From positions 62,001-126,000 of the forward strand of contig JACCGJ010020065.1 in assembly GCA_013407085.1 (NCBI GenBank): 64,000 nt of DNA, read 5' to 3'. Below the pieces are notes generated by a model that saw only the letters and a list, made by a program, of their open reading frames with translations, made no database searches and was not told the origin of the DNA. The position numbers and the translations under genes were made by a program. Of the stretch, positions 1 to 13,300 are shown in pieces. Source of the DNA: Atriophallophorus winterbourni (Eukaryota; Platyhelminthes; Trematoda; Plagiorchiida; Microphallidae). The first letter of the stretch is position 1; the number at the start of each line of letters is the position of its first letter.

Positions 1-925
1 ATTCTTTGCATGGCTAGGCAATATACCGGTGACCGGTACAGCGCACATCACGCTGCATGAACGGACACGGGCAATGCATCGCAATCAAAAACTAATTGCA
101 GCTTCACGATGCAGCACTCGGTCGATCGCTGGCATTTACACGAGGTCGGCGTTTCCAGCATCCGAGAGATGCATTTTCTCTTCTTCAGTTTCAAGATTAC
201 GTTTCACAGTGTCTACAAAATGAGAGGTCAAGAGCTAGTTACTGCCTATTCAGAGGGTCAATTTCAAAAACGTTCATATCTCATTTACAAACTTCTTTGC
301 AACACAAGCCCAAAGATTGAGCTTCTGATTTCAACTCTCCGTAATGTAAATAATCAGGAGTACGACCGTTGGTCATTCCGTTAGCATGAGTCAGCCAGTG
401 TAGGCGGCTCGTCGAAGAACCCGCCGTACATGCTTCGTAGACCTTCACATTCACTTTCGCTTCAATAAAGCGACAACATTTCAATTCGGGTGGATCTAGC
501 CAAATGTATGCCACTGTCTTTCATCAACTTTTCAATTTCATACAATATTTCGTTGATGCAATCTCCGTTCTTTTTTAACCCTTTAATACTCATTTTGCTC
601 AAAAAATCACATTCGCTGGTTTGAGGACTTTCACGACTGTTTCTAATTCAACGCTGTTTTTAGTCCATAAAGGGAAGTTCCGCTTCAAAATATTAAAAGA
701 TTATTTTCATATCTTGTGGTGTAAACTTAGTTGAAGGTTAAAATCGAGAACACTTGCGCATAGAAGCCAACCACCTTACTCTGCCATCATTTTACTCCTC
801 GATCTGCTCGTTCTACATGATCTTTTCTTGACAAAAACGATTCATCGGAGCAAAAGCAAAGGATCGAGGGTGAGACGGTCATGCGAAATACCGAGTGAAT
901 TTCAAATGACAATCCGCGGTTCCTT

Positions 926-972
<47 letters not shown>

Positions 973-1039
973 CCGGTTAATGAAATAAACTGAAAATTTA
1001 TGGGCAAAGATAATCACTGCGATCAAACTGACCTTCCAG
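1..1039. other. Intron of the collagen IV gene, no gene recognised
   Basis: This is sequence upstream of the first visible collagen exon and, by inference, part of an intron. Short open frames exist on both strands but none carries Gly-X-Y, splice-flanked or other recognisable coding content. The right end holds an (AT)n microsatellite. Confidence 0.6.
929..971. repeat. (AT)n microsatellite, about 21 units
   Basis: An uninterrupted AT dinucleotide run lies about 70 bases upstream of a collagen IV exon acceptor. It is likely length-polymorphic. Confidence 0.97.
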
Positions 1040-1365
1040 GTGATCGCGGTCCTGCGGGAATTCAAGGACCGCCTGGGGATGCCGGAGTACACGGGCCTTC
1101 TATAGATGGACCACCAGGGCCGAAAGGTGTTAAAGGTCTGCCTGGTCTAGCAGGACTTCGCGGTCGAGACGGTGACCCTGGGCCGATGGGTCCTAAAGGA
1201 GATTGCACTGTATGTCCAGATGGAAGACCTGGTTCACCTGGTCCAAAAGGATTTCAAGGGCCTCCAGGACCAGCCGGTTTACCAGGCATGGATGGCTCTC
1301 CTGGTCAGAAAGGATTAGCTGGAGCACAAGGCAGGGATGGATTGCCAGGCTATCCTGGACCCAAA
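1040..1365 (+). CDS. Collagen IV exon (first visible)
   Basis: It follows an acceptor ending TTCCAG and opens with GT, completing a Gly codon split in phase 1. It encodes Gly-X-Y repeats with an interruption at GPSIDG and an unusual Cys pair, GDCTVCPDG, near 1201-1230. These are the only cysteines in the visible helix. The donor is GTAAGT at 1366. Confidence 0.93.
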
Positions 1366-4300
1366 GTAAGTAATACCCATATAGTAAAGTTTATTATTTA
1401 AAATAAAAATTTACAGTACTACGAATCATTTACAGGGTGAGAAGGGGGCAGTTGGAAGTGATGGACCTCGGGGCCCGAAGGGGGATCCTGGGGTTGTAGA
1501 ATTTATCAATGCAACCATCCCAGAAGCACCGAGAGGGGATATTGGTACACCCGGCCGTGCTGGAACTGTGGGACAACCTGGACCCAAAGGACATCCTGGT
1601 CCAAGAGGTTCACCCGGGCCAATTGGTCCGAAGGTAACCATTACGGGCCACGCATATTACGCGTGGTTTTATGTCTTGATCGCTCATTATTTAATCCGTG
1701 TGTTTACAGGGAATACCCGGCCCAATGGGTCCGCCTGGATTCGATGGACCACCTGGTTTGCCTGGTCTGAGGGGTGAAACGGGCCCCCCTGGACGTGTTT
1801 TGGACGCCAGAAAAGGAACACCCGGCGCTCCAGGTAGAGATGGATTGAAGGGAGTCAAAGGAGACGCGGGTGACCCTGGTACGTCGACTAAACTTTGCAG
1901 TCACATTTAAAGTGGAAGTGTAGCCTTACGTTAAAGAAATAAAATTTTGATCTTAATAATCCTGTTATCTGGAGACTCCAGACCGCAAGTGATACGACGA
2001 CAAGTACTTAAAACTTTATCTATAAAGTATTGAATGAAACTATTTCTATCTTGCACACAACAAGCAGACGACCCTCTTAGAGGTAAACATTGAATGCTGT
2101 TTTCTAGCGTGATATTAAAGAAACATTATATCGGCGTAGCATAGTCAGTAAATTAACTATCGATCGAGCGTCAATCAATATCGATAACGAGTGTGAGAAT
2201 AGTTCACTGTACAGAATTTTTGATATTCATTCATTCAGTCAATACACCAGTTCAGTTACGGTTGTGTTTCTCTCTTACACATATCACAAATCTGCTTTTA
2301 TTTTAATTATAATCAATGCTCGATGCACATATCGATAAATATTAAATAATAAATGGCCAGCAAATGATCACTGATTTACTCTTTGAAAAAACGGTCCTCT
2401 TGATCCACAATAACGGGTTTTGTCCAAGTATCGAGCAGAAGCAAGATATTTGTTTTTAACTCGTTTTTCACACTCTCTCGTGTGTTGCTGCCCCTACAAC
2501 AGTGATCCATTTGATCGATACATTTACTACTGCTGCTACGTTTTGTGAAACGAAAACACCCGGAAAGGATTTCTTGTGTTTATCGATTTCTACGAGTTAT
2601 GCTATCGATTAAATATTCGATAAGATAAATACTTGAACGGCATCCATTATTCAAGCTGCGTTTATATGCCATTGTTAAATTAAGTTGGTACGACCAACCT
2701 GCTCAATCACGTGAGCCCATACTCATGTAGACATGGTTTGAACCCATGACCATAAACAAAAAAGCTCATTTGCTAGCATTTCCATCACACACACCAGGTG
2801 CATTCGGATCCTGATCCTACTGTCCCTACCTGATGAGTGCATACAGCACGAAACCGTTCGAGGCGTATGTGTATGATGGAAATGCGAGCAAATGAGCGTT
2901 TTTGCATCTATTATTCTTATGGATTACTAGCCTTTGTTGACCGTTGAATTGGCTTGTGTTTGGTACAACGTTATATTCGTTACAACACATTTACGGTGAG
3001 AATCTGCCGTTATGTTTTCCACCGTTACCCCGGAAATACGACTGACAGAACATAAAAATGATAATGAAAAGAAAACAGACATTCTATTATATGAAATATT
3101 ATAAGTAATTACAAATATCAAAACGCCTCTAGCTTTACCGAAGATTATATAAAATGAATTATTTTGCACTACCCAGGCCTTGATACGGTTGTCAGTCAAG
3201 TCCATGAAAGAATAAAAGGCGAAAGGGGTCCGAAAGGATATCCAGGGGAGAAGGGTCTTTCGGGTTTCCCTGGAGAGCAAGGTAAGTTAATTGATACAGG
3301 CAGTAATTAATGAAATACGAAATAACGAATTCAAAGCATGTGAATATGTTTGCTGTTGATGGTTGATACAAGTTAATGCGTACAATCTATCACAACAGTT
3401 TGTGACTCGTGTGTTATCTCGTCATGTACTATTGTAAAGAATTAGAAGTCACCGCCTTTTTTGTTTGAGCATTTATTGTTTTAATCTGAATCACACACGC
3501 AGGTTATTTATATAATAACAACATAATATGTTAATCCTTTTAAAATATTTCACCCTTCCTTGAATCTTGGATTTAACTTGAACTCCTTACTCGGTCAAGA
3601 AATAAAATGTTAAAAACAAAACAATTTTAAACAATATTAACAACGACATTATTAAGGTAAAAAGTGTAGTGAGGGATTCTGAAAATCAGTTTTACCTTCG
3701 GATCCGAAGAAGGTTTTGCTTGATCTATCATTTATCGGGGGAGCTGAGGGAAAAACGTATTCTCTAATAGTTCATTTCTCGTAATGGGAACACGAGATAG
3801 ACATTGCATGGTGAGCACGATTTGCAGGTTATAAAACTCCATGGAATTACTGTGCATTATCTTGAGAAATGACTCTGATCAATCTGTCGCAAACGCAGAA
3901 GTGTCGATAGATGATCATATTTCGAATCAAGGTAGCTGAGACGCGGCTCGGTCTTACGACAACATGGATGATGTTCATCAATAAGAGGAAGCCTTTTATC
4001 GGAGATGCATAGAGCGAGTAATGATTAAGACAAGATAAAGCAATAATTCTAACTATATCAGTTATCATTACCAGACCGATGAGTCCTGGAGGGCCGGTGC
4101 TTATTTACGGTTTCATTAAAACGAAGCAATACAGTGGAAATTGTAGACGCGTAAGTGCACTACGGAGAATGTCAATCATAACCTTTCATGCGATATACAG
4201 ATTAACACCCGACGGCGCACCACAACACAGGATGCGCCTGAAAGTCTACAAAAACCATTCACAAACCCGCACAAATTCAATTCGAGCGACAAAATAATTG

Positions 4301-7300
4301 GAAATAATAGCAAATGGACAACAACGGCAGCTATCGAACGATACGTAATTCCTCAAGTTCCATCAATCGAGTCCAATGTGGTGGTGGCTTCGAGTGATTC
4401 GGCAAGAAATTGACAGATGAATCAGATCAATGTGAAAACTGGTACTGGCCGGTTGAGGACATTATTGTGGCATACAGATTTGCCTAGAAAATGATAGGCG
4501 TGGCAGAACTCATAACGTTTCATGGTAGAAAAAGCAGTAAGCTTAACAATAACCAAAGGATGACGAGGTATATGGTGTAAAAATATAAAATCTATCAAAA
4601 ATCAATAGGGACAGTCACATACCGCATGGTTCGTCATATACCCCATCGAGTTAGAAGCGAAAAAACCGCAACAGATTTCCGAGCGTGGGATTCTTCAGGC
4701 AAAATGGTTCCAAGTGAAACAATTCTTACGAGAAAAAATATCGACGAATATCCAATCGAGAATGCGGAATACTTAAAGCCTATGAATGTTTTCGTGTTCG
4801 AGTCAGGCCATTGGGCTTTAGCAAGATTTCGAATGCCAGCAGGAGGTCACTACGTATCTGTCTTTGACTAAAATCGTGTAGATTTAGTTATAACATTTGC
4901 TTTTTGCTAGGTAAATTTCTGTAGCGGGAGACCAACTTTGTCGCACGATGATAAATCCTGTCAAGTGTGTTTCATTCTTCATCGTGTTCGTGATAAACGT
5001 TTTAGCACATTAGCGTTCTGATGTCTAATTGGATTCGTGGTTGATCGCAATTAACTTTTTAAAGGTACTTTATAACAGCAAACGTGATTGGACCTAGACG
5101 TAATTATCATTTTCAACAGCTCTACTATTTTAGTGTCTAGGGTTTAGGCAGTCGCGGTTATTTTTTCCAAATGTTAATGGTATCCATTTTACATCTCGGC
5201 ACGGATGTGTACGACCGAGGCCGGCTTTTATTCGCGACGTTCTTGCAGGTCAAATGGGCCAACCACTACACCATCGCTGTGCTTTTAATATAACGTATCA
5301 TAACAACTTGCTCCATCGCAAACGAATATTACAGCACAAGTGTCAAACCGATTTATTTAACTATAACTTTTAGTTTGAAAAACCGACCCTGGTATATGAA
5401 GGACATAATATAGCCATGGCTGCAATAGAATCATAACCTTACACCGTACGATGTTTAGTGGATAAACCAATCATTGCATAACAGACGATAATGAAATCTT
5501 TAGTATTTCAACCTAGAGTAAATGAGGTAGTATAATCCGGTGAACCATACTAAGAATGTATGAGCAAGCGGCCTCTCAATTTTCACATACTTCACATCAA
5601 ACATAAAGGTATTCTAAAGGTGGCATATTTGTGAGATACGTCGTTCTCAGAGAAATCTGAAAGATTTAGGAGAAATTAGGAGTTACATGGTCTCCACATT
5701 ACTTGGAGCACAACACATCATGCAGACTAATCTCCTTAGAATAGAAACGTTCGGCTCACAGCTCTTCCATTTTTACGGCAAAATTGTTACCATAGATTAA
5801 TCGGTACCTATAATAGGCGCTAATTCGTAAAATACAGACGTGTCTGTAACTAATTAAAGACCACTCATTAAGTATTTACGGTGTTAGTAACTATGAAATA
5901 AAATTTTTAAAGCGTAGCCTCTGGTCAACAAAAAAATTCTCAACAAACGTTCTCACTGGCATGCTCTAACAGATCACTAAATTGTGTTCCAGTTATATAT
6001 TTGCCAACACTAGTCTCTCTCACTGATCTATTTTCACTTCTACAGGTCTTGAAGGTGAAAAAGGCCTTGCAGGCATGCCAGGAAAAAGGGGTAAACCAGG
6101 TCTACCTGGTCTCGCTGGATTTCCTGGTGAACCAGGCGAAAAAGGTTATCCTGGCCCAAGAGGCCCGAAAGGCCAGCCTGGTCCGAATGGAACAGTCGGT
6201 CGTAAAGGAGTGCGTGGTCCCATGGGACCAAAAGGTTTCCCAGGACCTATGGGAGAACCTGGCGAAAGAGGGCAGCCTGGATTACCGGGTAGTTCGGGCC
6301 AAGGACCTGTTGGGCATCCTGGTGCACCCGGACTTCCTGGGCCCCATGGACCAAAAGGTAGTCGTGGAAGACCAGGAGAAAAGGGAGATCGTGGACCAGA
6401 TGGAATACCAGGAATAACTGGGCCAAAAGGAGAAATCGGTGATCGTGGACCACGAGGCGATCCCGGAGAACCAGGAGATTTATTGGAAGGACGTAAAGGA
6501 GAAAAAGGATTGAGGGGAGAACCAGGCATTCCTGGTCCCGATGGGCCAAAAGGAGAAAGAGGTCCAGATCGATCGTCAAGTATTGAACTAAAGGGCCCAC
6601 GTGGCCTGCCGGGACCTATGGGACCTCAAGGCCCACCAGGACTACCAGGCCCATTAGGTAGACCAGGTCCAGTAGGCCCACCGGGTATTCCTGGAATTCA
6701 AGGCACACATGGTCCCAAAGGTGAGCCAGGTTTACCTGGACGCCCTGGTCCTAAAGGAAGCCCTGGTCCAATGGGTGACGAAGGGTTGGAAGGCCCAAGA
6801 GGTGAACCTGGTGATATCGGTCCGGCAGGCCCTCCTGGAATGAAAGGTATAAAGGGTATGCTTGGTCCACAAGGAATGAAAGGTTCTCCCGGGCAACCTG
6901 GACTTCCGGGGCAAGCTATCAAAGGTGAAAAAGGATTAGAGGGACTGAAAGGTAAGCATTTTCTTCGGATGCGTTAAATTATAAAATAAATACCGAGACA
7001 AATGCATGGTCAATCTAAAGCCAACCATATTTACTAGAAAGAAAATTTGCTAATTTGCAATGTTTAAACGTCGAAGTGGAGCCTTTTCATTCTGGACTAG
7101 TTTGCAGTTTGCTCCTATATAAAGCCTCGCTGCGTACGTGTACCAACTGAAATATTGCCTGAACTGCGTTTGAATTTAGTTGTATTACCAAGATCGATGA
7201 CTGAGATTCACATTTGCGAAAAGCTCATTTCGGTTCACGTACAGAAATTACTCACATAAGCTGTTGTATATTCTCCGTACTATTCAGCGATATGCGTAAA

Positions 7301-10300
7301 CTGTAGTTTAAAGTGTTCTCTGACCGCATCCTGTATCACTATTTTTGTACTTAGCGTAAATGCGAGTACTCGAGAATGATTTGCATGCATTGTATTATTG
7401 TTATTATTATTGTATTATTATTATGTTTTTCGGTTGCTTCAATGTCTGATAGGTATAAAGGGGCAACCAGGAATTGCTGGTGACCCAGGAATACCAGGTC
7501 GAAAAGGGCAACCCGGTATCCCTGGTGTAGGTATAAAAGGTCATCAAGGAGAAAAGGGCGTGAAAGGAGCACAAGGTCCCTCAGGTCCAAAAGGCATGCC
7601 TGGATTGGACGGGCCTGATGGAGAACGTGGTGATTCCGGTATTCCCGGACCAATGGGAGCGAAAGGCGATGCTGGAATACCAGGATCAGCTGGTAGACCA
7701 GGAAGAAGTGGTGCGGTCGGAGAACCTGGTGATCCAGGCCCAAGAGGCCCGTCAGGAATCGCTGGGCCTAGTGTGAGTCAGCCTGGTTATGCGCAACCTT
7801 ATGCATTTTTAGCTCACTTGTTATACAAATTTCAAGGAGAAATTCAAGATTAATGTTGAAAAAAGAAATTAGCTGTACAATACCATATGATAAGTTAAAC
7901 AAATCGTTACTTTAATGTTTGTGTTCATGTGCTTCAAAGGAGGAGCAAACTTAATTCCAACTGTGACATGGAGGGAGGAAATCTCGACCGAAAATATATG
8001 TTTTGATACATTTGTTTTTGCGTGTAGAAAGGAATCACTGTGGGATTTCAGTAAACTGGAACCAACACCGTATTATTCAACATAAAGATGGTAACGTTTG
8101 TTTGAATATCATTTCGTTTGATGAGGAAACGATATCTCGCGGTAAGCTGTTCCACAAAAAGCATACACGGACTGCGTAAAAGTTGCGGAGACAGTTTAAT
8201 TAGGAATGTGGGATTTGAAGGGTCAGGTTGTAACTTGTGGTCGGGAGATTGAAACCAATTGTAAAAAGGTGTCTGAGTGGGTGGGACCTCGTACGAATGA
8301 TTCGGTTTGCCAGGATTAGGTCAGCTCGAATGCGTCTGCGCTCGAGGGTGCACAATCCAAGTCTAGTCAGTCGCTTCTCAAAGGATAGATTATGTAATCC
8401 AGTAACCATTTTAGTTGCCTTATGATAAATACTTTCGAGAAGCGAAATGTCTTTTTACATCCAAGGTGTTCAAGCTTGTACTGTATAGCTCATAACTGGA
8501 TGTATGTATGTATTGAGTATCTTTGACAATGATTGCGGTGGGAAACGTCTGATTAAGCCGAGTACACTGCTTGCACGCTTATAGACGACCTCGCACTGCA
8601 GACTGTTTTTCAAATTTCCGAACACCCAGATTCCGACATCTTCATGCGATATACTCCACTCAAGCGTGTGACTACCAAGTATGTATGAGAAAGGGATGGG
8701 TTTCCCAACCTGCAACATTTTGCACTTGCGGAATTTGAAGGGCAGCTTTTTTGAATTGACCACGGGTGCAGCTTATTTAAGACTGTTTGTCAAACTAGGC
8801 AATCCTCAACAAAGTTGATCTTCATCCAAATTCTTGCATAATCAGCGAAAATATTAAGTTTGCATCGTACCAGTTTTGGTAGATCATTTATAAATATTAA
8901 GAACAGTTTTGGACCGAGTACTGAACCTTGTGGGACAACGTTCGTGGCCTCAATCGTTCTGGAAATTTCACCATCTATTCTGACTTTCGCTTTGCGTTCA
9001 GACAGGTAACATGCGAACCGTGTTAATAGATTTCCAGTGACACCAACATCCTGAAGCTTCTGAAATAGTAAGGATTGATCAACTCGATCGAAAGCTTTAG
9101 ATATATCTAAGTAACAGCATCTACGGAACTCCCTTCGTCTAATGCTTCCGGCCCATCGTTTAAAGTTGTGAGCAAGATATACGAGCACGGGTGTGCTTTT
9201 CTAAATCCATGTTGAGTATTTGTAGATTAGTGCAACAACTCTGGTTTTCCAGCTGGTACGATTCCCGTATTTAGTGTGCTTAAATAAATCACATAGCGGG
9301 CCGCAATGATCCAGCTCAACCGTAGGATTCACATCGTCATCACTTAGGCTTTCCGCCTCTATTAAACATGGCAAATTTGTTAGCAGGGAAACATCATTTC
9401 GACAAAAGACTTGCGAATAGGATATTTTTAGGGCGTCAGCTGTATCCCTGACATCATCGTTCAATCCGTCCGCTGTCTGAACAGAAAATCTCCTGGTTTA
9501 ACCTTATTCACGTTGCTTACGATCGTGTAGAGTAACATAGGATGTCGTTCCATCTGGTCTATCAGCATCCAATGGCGATATTGCTTGACTTCGTGAATTA
9601 AGGACGTCACCTTGTTTCGGATATTTCGAAAATGTTCCCAGGATACGTCTGTTCGAGTGCTACTGTGTGTAGCCCATGCCGAATTTCGCATGACAATCCA
9701 CATTCGACTACGGCTGCGGAGATTGAAACAAAATGTTCAAGCTTTTCTTTTCAGAGTACAAACCGAGTTTTCGTCTATTTTCATACTCAGAGATATATAC
9801 TAATATTAAAACTTTAAATCCTGCAACTGACAATAGACTAATTCTCTTTTGTTTAAATTTACTAATGGTTTGAAATTTTCTGATGATTACACACCTGCCT
9901 ATATCTGACCAGTGCGAACAGTGACGGACCGATCATGTACCGAAACATTTGAGGAATTGTGCGAGAATAAAATTGACCAAAATAGGAACCTTTCCTTCTA
10001 AAATCAATACTATCAGAATTGATCGATTTTAACCCGCTAAATCAGGAGTAACAGAGAAATTAAATTATTTAGCTTTGATCATATTTTAATTTGAAATCAC
10101 CAATACCTGAGGCTTGATCAACGATTCATGGTGTTTAAAAACAGAATTACACATTTGGGAGTGAGCAGCAAAACATGTTAGTTGCTCTGCTCAAGGGATC
10201 TGCAAAACAATTAAAACATTCAATAAAAGTTCAATTTCATTAACAACAGCAGTTTGTCCCATGCACTCTCCGCAAGCAGAATATAGACAAAATAGCAATG

Positions 10301-13300
10301 AGTGAAGGTCTAAATCAACTTCATTGTTTATGCCATACAAAATATTGTCAATTATCAGGGTGAAAAAGGCTTGAAAGGACAGCCTGGGTCTGCTGATTTT
10401 GTTCCACAAACTGGAGTCAAAGGAGAAAAAGGCGAGCCAGGACCCCCTGGTATGCGAGGGTTAAAGGGAATGCCTGGACTGAAAGGGATCGGAGGACCAC
10501 CAGGGCCCATGGGACCACCGGGATCTAAAGGCGCGATTGGACAAGTTGGACCACCTGGACCCAAAGGATATCCAGGTCCACCAGGCACGCGCGGAATTGA
10601 CGGAGCGCCAGGAATGAAAGGGCAAAAAGGTTCAATAGGAGAAAAGGGCCCAAGAGGACCTGAGGGTTAGTTTAGTAATATACTGATTAAATTGTTGACT
10701 ATGTACTTAACATGAACACAATAATGACCAGGGACCAATATCGACTTGACGTTTTTGTTCTCTGGCTGCAGGTCTACCAGGTGACCGTGGAATTCCCGGA
10801 GAGCCTGGAGAATCGCGACAGTCTCCTGCCGGTGAAAAAGGTGAACGGGGTTATCCAGGGTCACTGGGACCACCTGGACCAAAGGGGCAAGCTGGTCAAC
10901 CAGGATTACGTGGCCAACCAGGTATTCCTGGTGATCCTGGCCCGGATCTACCTGGTGCACCCGGGCCTAAAGGTTCACCTGGTCAACCTGGAAGAATGGG
11001 ACAACCTGGGCCTCGAGGTCCGAAAGGTGTTAAAGGTTCAAGTCCAGATAGGCCTGGTCTGCAAGGACCACCAGGTTTCGATGGTCCACCCGGTTTTAAA
11101 GGAGAGCCTGGGCCCAAAGGATTCGCTGGTCCAATCGGCATGAAAGTAAGCAATTCTTTTCTCAGCAGCTATATTTTGTTTTAAAACACAAACTAGTACT
11201 TGAGTATGCATAAAATAGCTCACATATTGTAAATTCACAATGTATTTCAAACCGTAGCTCTTATTTAATATAACTAAGACAGAGTAAATAATAATAAGTA
11301 GTGTGATGAAAATCTTAAAATCCTTCCAAAATTTTCTAATAATAATAATAATTTAAGGTGATGTGAGCAGCACAATATATTGTATTACTTTGCTGACAGA
11401 AATAGAAAGGTTTATATAAATTTATGCAGATTTGAATTTTGGAAAAAATATCATAAATCGTTTTAAAGCTCCCATACGTTTTATCCGTTTATTACTATTA
11501 AAAATCTACAAAGTAATTCACCAGCTAGTACTTTTTCTAATGCCATTTTAAACAGACCACATTTTAATGTTTCCTGCGCCAATTTAGGGAATGCGCGGTA
11601 TGAAAGGAGACACTGGCGAGACAGGAATGAAAGGTGTTCCCGGCAGACCTGGAATGCCGGGTCCGAAAGGGATCAAAGGAGCCACGGGTCCACCAGGCCC
11701 GAAGGGATATACAGGACCGAAAGGCGATATGGGTGTACCGGGTTTGCCTGGCATGAAAGGAGACCCTGGAATAGCCGAACCGGGTCACAAAGGTGAAAAA
11801 GGTCTTCCGGGTCCAATCGGTATGCCAGGTGAGCCAGGAAGACCTGGATATGAAGGAAGTCCTGGTCTACCCGGTACTCGCGGTCCACCTGGAGACCAAG
11901 GAGAGCCTTCGCCCAGAGGACCAAAAGGATTCCCAGGAAGGCCCGGTGAGAAGGGTTATATGGGAGCAGAAGGCCACAAGGGTGATGCAGGTCCGATCGG
12001 TGAGCCAGGTATTCCTGGTGAAGTAGGCGACACTCGTGGAAATACTGGGCATCTTTTCACCGTGTAAGTCGAAACACTGCTAGAATGTTTGCCTCGAACC
12101 AAATTGTGTTTCTCAAATACTCATGATGTAAATTTGTTTCCAGACACAGTCAAACGACCAGAATTCCATCATGTCCTTCATCCACCAGAAAACTATGGGA
12201 GGGTTACTCGTTCCTGAGCATGACCGGCTCGGAAAGAGCCCATGTTAACGATCTGGCGAGTCCAGGGTCGTGTTTGCAGCTGTTTAACCCTATTCCATTC
12301 ATGTTCTGTGAAAAGCAAGAAAATTGCTATTACGCTCAGCGAAATGATCGAAGCTACTGGCTGAGCACCGAAGAGGAACCCATGATGTGGAACCCTGTAT
12401 TGGCTAATGAAACACAACGTCATATCAGCCGTTGCGTTGTCTGTGAAGCACCTAGCAAAGTGAGTGTTGGTAATCAATGCTTCGACGTATCTTTTGTCCG
12501 CGATGGTTTTGAATTACTAACAGGCAGAAATTTCGGTAGTATATTAATCTTGTTTTAATGAGACCACCACACTAGTATTCAACAGTTCCAAGCGGATAAT
12601 GTTGGTTTCCTTCTTATCGATAGTCAATTTTGCCACATTAGAATGATATTAGCTTGCAAGCCTTGTAATACCAACTAGCTAACGTTTTTCGCCCATAAAT
12701 TAGAATACGTGATTGGTGCAGTTATATGCTTCCGGATGCAGCTGGACCGGATTAGGAGTGATGAACTTGAATGAAAGGCAACACTACATCACGTACAAGC
12801 TCGCTCGAAATTCGTTGGGAAAAATAGTTTATTATTCACAATGTTACATTCTGTCAGCACGAACAGTAACAGAACATTGGCAAAACGTGTCTGCTTACTC
12901 ATAGCTACACTCATCATTCTGGTTTGTTTTTCATGCAGCTCTACGCTTTCCATGCACAATCACTTGAAATCCCGAAATGTCCCGACGGTTGGTCGACACT
13001 TTGGCCGGGAAACAGCTTTCTCATGGTACGTTTCGTAAAGTTAGTTCCGTCGTTTTAAGCCTGGTGAAGATGATCCGTGTATTTGAATAATTTTTCGGAC
13101 GGATAGAGCAACTAGCGTTTAGAAGAAAAGTTGGAAGCAATCACTTGGAGCACGGTTTAAATAGCGTTTTGCTGTTGACACTCCGATTCGGGGGTAACAA
13201 TCTATCCGACAACGTTCACAGTGTATTAATGATTATGTAGTGGTCCATTCAACAAACGTACTTGTCGTCACTGCTAAGCAGCCTATGGCAAACCACAATC

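Larger units (their letters stand above)
1879..3176. other. Collagen IV intron, AT-rich
   Basis: No coding signal is seen. The only recognised content is the foldback/hammerhead repeat copy at 2658-2917; the remainder looks unique. Confidence 0.7.

Noticed and set aside
281..514. 77-codon - strand frame left of the first collagen exon
   Set aside because: It has no recognisable domain, no splice sites that fit and no similarity to other elements in the window.
1426..1641. Pro/Gly-rich open frames on the - strand opposite collagen exons (also 6146-6529, 6698-6922, 10355-10588)
   Set aside because: They are the antisense image of Gly-X-Y codons (GGN/CCN), with no splice logic of their own.
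2710..2760. RNA polymerase III B-box-like GGTTCAAACC on the - strand in repeat N, suggesting a tRNA-derived SINE
   Set aside because: The box lies inside the inverted arm and appears on both arms of another copy; the structure fits a foldback element better, and no tRNA fold was seen.
12713..12904. Open frame between the two NC1 exons
   Set aside because: The NC1 exons join in frame without it and it has no collagen or NC1 residues; it is intron.
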